DNA of 9,405 bases, taken from the NCBI GenBank assembly GCA_934351705.1, contig CAKRJK010000036.1, forward strand, positions 1-9,405, written 5' to 3'. Numbering within the stretch: the first letter of the stretch is position 1; every line of letters begins with the position of its first letter. The DNA comes from an uncultured Lachnospiraceae bacterium (lineage in GTDB: Bacteria; Bacillota; Clostridia; Lachnospirales; Lachnospiraceae). Under the pieces are notes generated by a model, which was not told the origin of the DNA, ran no database searches, and saw nothing but the letters and a program-made list of their open reading frames with translations. Position numbers and translations under genes: made by a program. Below, in pieces: positions 7,531 to 9,405 of the stretch.

Positions 7531-7892
7531 AAAGACAGACAAGTAAAATGAATGATCGCGGCTGCAAGTGTCGAAAGACCGCAGACGAGGAAAGTCCGGG
7601 CTTCGCAGGGCAGGATGCCGGCTAACAGCCGGTGGAGGTGACTCCAAGGACAGTGCAACAGAAATATACCGCCGGGCAACCGGTAAGGGTGGAAGGGCAG
7701 TGTAAGAGACTACCGCTTTTCCGGTAACGGGAGAGGCATATGTAAACCCCATCCGAAGCAAGACCGAAACAAAGCGATGACGTGGCTCCGCCAGCTTTAG
7801 GTTGGTCGCTGAAGGTAATTGGCAACAGTTACATTAGATAGATGATCATTTGAAAAACATAACCCGGCTTATAGTTTTGCTTGTCTGTCTTA
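7531..7892 (+). ncRNA. rnpB: RNase P RNA, type A
   Basis: Catalytic RNA that removes 5' leaders from tRNA precursors, with RnpA protein. The conserved core is clear: GAGGAAAGTCCGGGC (7587-7601, CR-I and the 5' P4 strand), CAGAAATATACCGCC, GGTAAGGGTGGAAGGG, a GTAAACCCC L15-region segment (7742-7750), AGATAGATGATC, and the 3' ACATAACCCGGCTTAT (7857-7872, CR-V and 3' P4). The ends are set by helix P1: 7532-7548 pairs with 7875-7891 over 17 bp with a single G-U pair (AAGACAGACAAG against CTTGTCTGTCTT, then AAAA against TTTT). The architecture is the ancestral type A rather than the B. subtilis type B, which agrees with a clostridial host. The tRNA-CCA-binding loop reads TGT at 7741-7743 instead of the usual GGT. 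The P1 stem followed by TTAAATTTT may help end transcription. Confidence 0.95.
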
Positions 7893-7917
7893 AATTTTAC
7901 CCAAAATTCCCCTATCA

Positions 7918-7943
7918 TTGTGACAAAAAAGGGAATCTCACAA
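7918..7943. promoter_or_regulatory. Inverted repeat TTGTGA-N14-TCACAA, possible operator
   Basis: Two perfectly inverted 6-mers, TTGTGA (7918-7923) and TCACAA (7938-7943), are separated by 14 nt in the spacer between rnpB and pilB, about 50 nt upstream of the pilB promoter. The half-sites are like those of CRP-family sites, but the usual CRP/FNR spacer is 6, so the half-sites would be bound about two helical turns apart. No U-tract follows, so it is not a terminator. A second inverted pair, AAAATT (7942-7947) and AATTTT (7954-7959), adjoins it. Confidence 0.25.
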
Positions 7944-7957
7944 AATTATCGTAAATT

Positions 7958-7964
7958 TTCGACG
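7958..7964 (-). promoter_or_regulatory. Near-match Spo0A box upstream of pilB
   Basis: On the minus strand this reads CGTCGAA, one mismatch from TGTCGAA. It faces the exact box at 8001-8007, with centres 43 bp apart, close to four helical turns. The facing TTTCGAC (7957-7963) and GTCGAAA (8002-8008) form a 7-bp inverted repeat around the promoter. Alone it would not be worth calling; the pairing raises its value. Confidence 0.3.
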
Positions 7965-7992
7965 GATTCAAAAAACTGTACAAAGGATTCGC

Positions 7993-8021
7993 TTGGGAAA
8001 TGTCGAAACTTGTAGTAAAAT
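7993..8021 (+). promoter_or_regulatory. Sigma-A promoter of pilB
   Basis: TTGGGA (7993-7998) and TAAAAT (8016-8021) are separated by exactly 17 nt and match the housekeeping consensus at 4 of 6 and 5 of 6 positions. Transcription would start near 8028, giving a leader of about 27 nt with the ribosome site GGGAGGA at 8042-8048. An overlapping weaker sigma-H-like pair is AAAGGATTC (7982-7990) and GTCGAAACT (8002-8010) with an 11-nt spacer; its -10 core is GAAA rather than GAAT. Confidence 0.55.
8001..8007 (+). promoter_or_regulatory. Candidate Spo0A box inside the pilB promoter
   Basis: An exact TGTCGAA lies between the -35 and -10 elements of the proposed sigma-A promoter. Binding of Spo0A~P there would be expected to block RNA polymerase, so repression is the natural reading. 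The same bases also overlap the -10 of the weaker sigma-H-like element. No binding data exist. Confidence 0.4.
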
Positions 8022-8054
8022 GGTACTAAGAAAAGTCGCTAGGGAGGACTGACA

Positions 8055-9405
8055 ATGGCAGATCTGAGAAAGAAAAAACGTATCGGTGATATGCTTTTAG
8101 AGGAGGGTATTATCACGCAGGAGCAGTTAGAGGATGCACTCGAAAGGAATCGGACTGCCAAAAAGAAGATCGGCGAAATGCTGGTAGACCTTGGATATAC
8201 TACGGAGGAGGCAATCGCTACGGCTCTGTCCAAACAGCTGAATCTTCCGATTATTTCTCTGCATGGCATGACGATTGAAGACGAGATTTTAAAATTAGCG
8301 GACGGCGCACTGCTTCGTAAGCACCTGATGATGCCGTTTGAATATAGTGAGTATAATATGAATATCATCCGTGTTGCTATGGCTGATCCTATGGATATGC
8401 GTGGCGTGGATGATTTTTCGATTGTGACAAATTTGCAGGTGGAACCGGTGATTGCGACAACGCATGAGATACTGGTTGCGTTAGATAAATATTACGGCAA
8501 TATTGAGGCAAAGCGTGTGGCGGATGAGTACGCAAAAGAGCGTGCAAGCCTCAATATGACACAGGAGGCAGCGGAGGAGGACGAGACAGTCACCAACTCT
8601 CCGATCGTCCAGTTAGTCAAATCAATCATTGAACAGGCGACCAGACAGAGAGCGTCCGATATTCATATCGAGCCTTTGGAGGATGCGGTCCGTGTGAGAT
8701 ACCGGATTGACGGTGTCCTCTATGAGAGAGGAACATATGCGGGAAATCTGCTCAATGCGATCGTGACACGTATCAAGATTATCGGAGATATGGATATTTC
8801 AGAGAAGAGAAAACCGCAGGACGGCCGTATTACGATGATGATCGACCGCAAGGAGTTCGATATCCGAGTTTCTGTTCTGCCGACAGTCTACGGCGAGAAA
8901 TGTGTTATGCGTCTTGCACAAAAACGTGCGGTCAACAGAGATAAGAAAGATTTAGGATTTACAGAACAGGAATTGCAGACGTTTGAGGAACTGCTTTCTC
9001 ATCCGAACGGAATCATTCTGGTGACAGGACCGACAGGAAGCGGTAAATCCACGACCATGTATACGGCAGTCAGCGAATTAAACACCCAGGATGTGAATAT
9101 TATAACAGTAGAAGATCCGGTGGAGGCAAATATCGACGGCGTCAATCAGGTTCAGGTGAATCCAAAAGCAGAGCTTACGTTTGCGAGTGCTTTGCGTTCG
9201 ATATTAAGACAGGACCCGGATATTATCATGATCGGTGAGATTCGTGACGAAGAGACAGCGGCAATCGCAGTGCAGGCATCCATCACAGGACATCTGGTGC
9301 TCAGCACGCTGCATACCAATGATGCACCGGGTACGATGACCAGATTGCTGGATATGGGAGTGGAAAGTTATCTGCTTGCAGATGCCATGCGTGGCGTGAT
9401 TGCAC
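8055..9405 (+). CDS. pilB: Type IV pilus assembly ATPase PilB / GspE family (5' part)
   Basis: The first 450 residues of a hexameric AAA-like secretion ATPase that powers pilin polymerisation at the inner face of the membrane. The frame is open to the window edge. The N-terminal GspE/MshEN-type domain covers about 8-150 (RIGDMLLEEGIITQEQLEDAL and a second copy-like GEMLVDLGYTTEEAIATAL). The N2 domain carries SDIHIEP (201-207). The motor domain contains Walker A GPTGSGKST (325-333), the Asp box VEDPVE (352-357), Walker B LRQDPDIIMIGEIRDEETA (384-402) and the His box TGHLVLSTLHTNDA (411-424). The usual tetracysteine zinc motif would come next and is not visible in the window. The ATG at 8055 follows GGGAGGA (8042-8048). 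PilB of type IV pili is more likely than type II secretion GspE because Gram-positive bacteria lack an outer membrane. PilT is unlikely because of the long N-terminal domain. Probably the first gene of a pilus operon. Confidence 0.95.
   Translation, partial: MADLRKKKRIGDMLLEEGIITQEQLEDALERNRTAKKKIGEMLVDLGYTTEEAIATALSKQLNLPIISLHGMTIEDEILKLADGALLRKHLMMPFEYSEYNMNIIRVAMADPMDMRGVDDFSIVTNLQVEPVIATTHEILVALDKYYGNIEAKRVADEYAKERASLNMTQEAAEEDETVTNSPIVQLVKSIIEQATRQRASDIHIEPLEDAVRVRYRIDGVLYERGTYAGNLLNAIVTRIKIIGDMDISEKRKPQDGRITMMIDRKEFDIRVSVLPTVYGEKCVMRLAQKRAVNRDKKDLGFTEQELQTFEELLSHPNGIILVTGPTGSGKSTTMYTAVSELNTQDVNIITVEDPVEANIDGVNQVQVNPKAELTFASALRSILRQDPDIIMIGEIRDEETAAIAVQASITGHLVLSTLHTNDAPGTMTRLLDMGVESYLLADAMRGVIA

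Noticed and set aside
7569..7575. Exact TGTCGAA (0A box) in rnpB
   Set aside because: It lies inside the structured RNase P RNA, where sequence is set by RNA folding; a regulatory role is not needed to explain it.
7423..7825. Overlapping minus-strand open frames of 66-112 codons over the kinase end and rnpB
   Set aside because: They are shadows of the RNase P RNA and kinase gene, without ribosome sites or recognisable protein features.
7906..7936. ATTCCC ... GGGAAT inverted repeat after rnpB as a terminator
   Set aside because: Six base pairs around a 19-nt loop with no following T-run; not a credible intrinsic terminator.

Overview
The window looks like a chromosomal housekeeping region of a Gram-positive clostridial Firmicute, most likely a Lachnospiraceae member (Roseburia/Agathobacter-like). 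That placement is inferred from three things: the gene order dgt-dnaG-rpoD-trmK-nif3, the moderately AT-rich but AGA/GGA-rich coding style, and a type A RNase P RNA. All genes read on the + strand; I see no convincing minus-strand protein gene.

Layout. Bases 1-34 hold the last codons of an unidentified upstream gene. Bases 35-332 are a structured intergenic region: a 67-nt hairpin that looks like a terminator usable from either side, then further palindromes, then a Spo0A-box match and a full match to the sigma-H promoter consensus just ahead of dgt. A tight cistron chain follows: dgt (dNTP triphosphohydrolase), dnaG (primase), rpoD (primary sigma factor), trmK (tRNA m1A22 methyltransferase), a Nif3-family protein, and a large TGS-domain uridine-kinase-like protein. 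The first five are joined by gaps of +12 and +1 nt and overlaps of 1 and 14 nt. The kinase gene lies 34 nt further on, and no terminator is visible between them. rnpB (RNase P RNA) starts about 23 nt after the kinase gene. After a 162-nt regulatory gap, a PilB/GspE ATPase gene begins and runs off the right edge; it probably opens a type IV pilus operon.

How the genes fit together. dgt-dnaG-rpoD is a macromolecular-synthesis operon: nucleotide pool control, replication priming and housekeeping transcription, joined by tRNA modification, with RNase P (tRNA processing) downstream. The new transcription unit at pilB belongs to surface appendage assembly.

Most worth a second look: (1) the sigma-H-type promoter with an adjacent 0A box in front of dgt-dnaG-rpoD, recalling the sigma-H promoter of the Bacillus subtilis sigA operon; (2) Spo0A-box matches inside and upstream of the pilB promoter; (3) a ThrRS-editing-like domain in the kinase that has lost all four expected active-site/metal residues; (4) the composite hairpin element at 62-225, which may be a dispersed repeat or the 3' part of a minus-strand RNA; (5) a variant L15 motif in RNase P RNA. 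I found nothing resembling a defence system, CRISPR array, insertion sequence or prophage.
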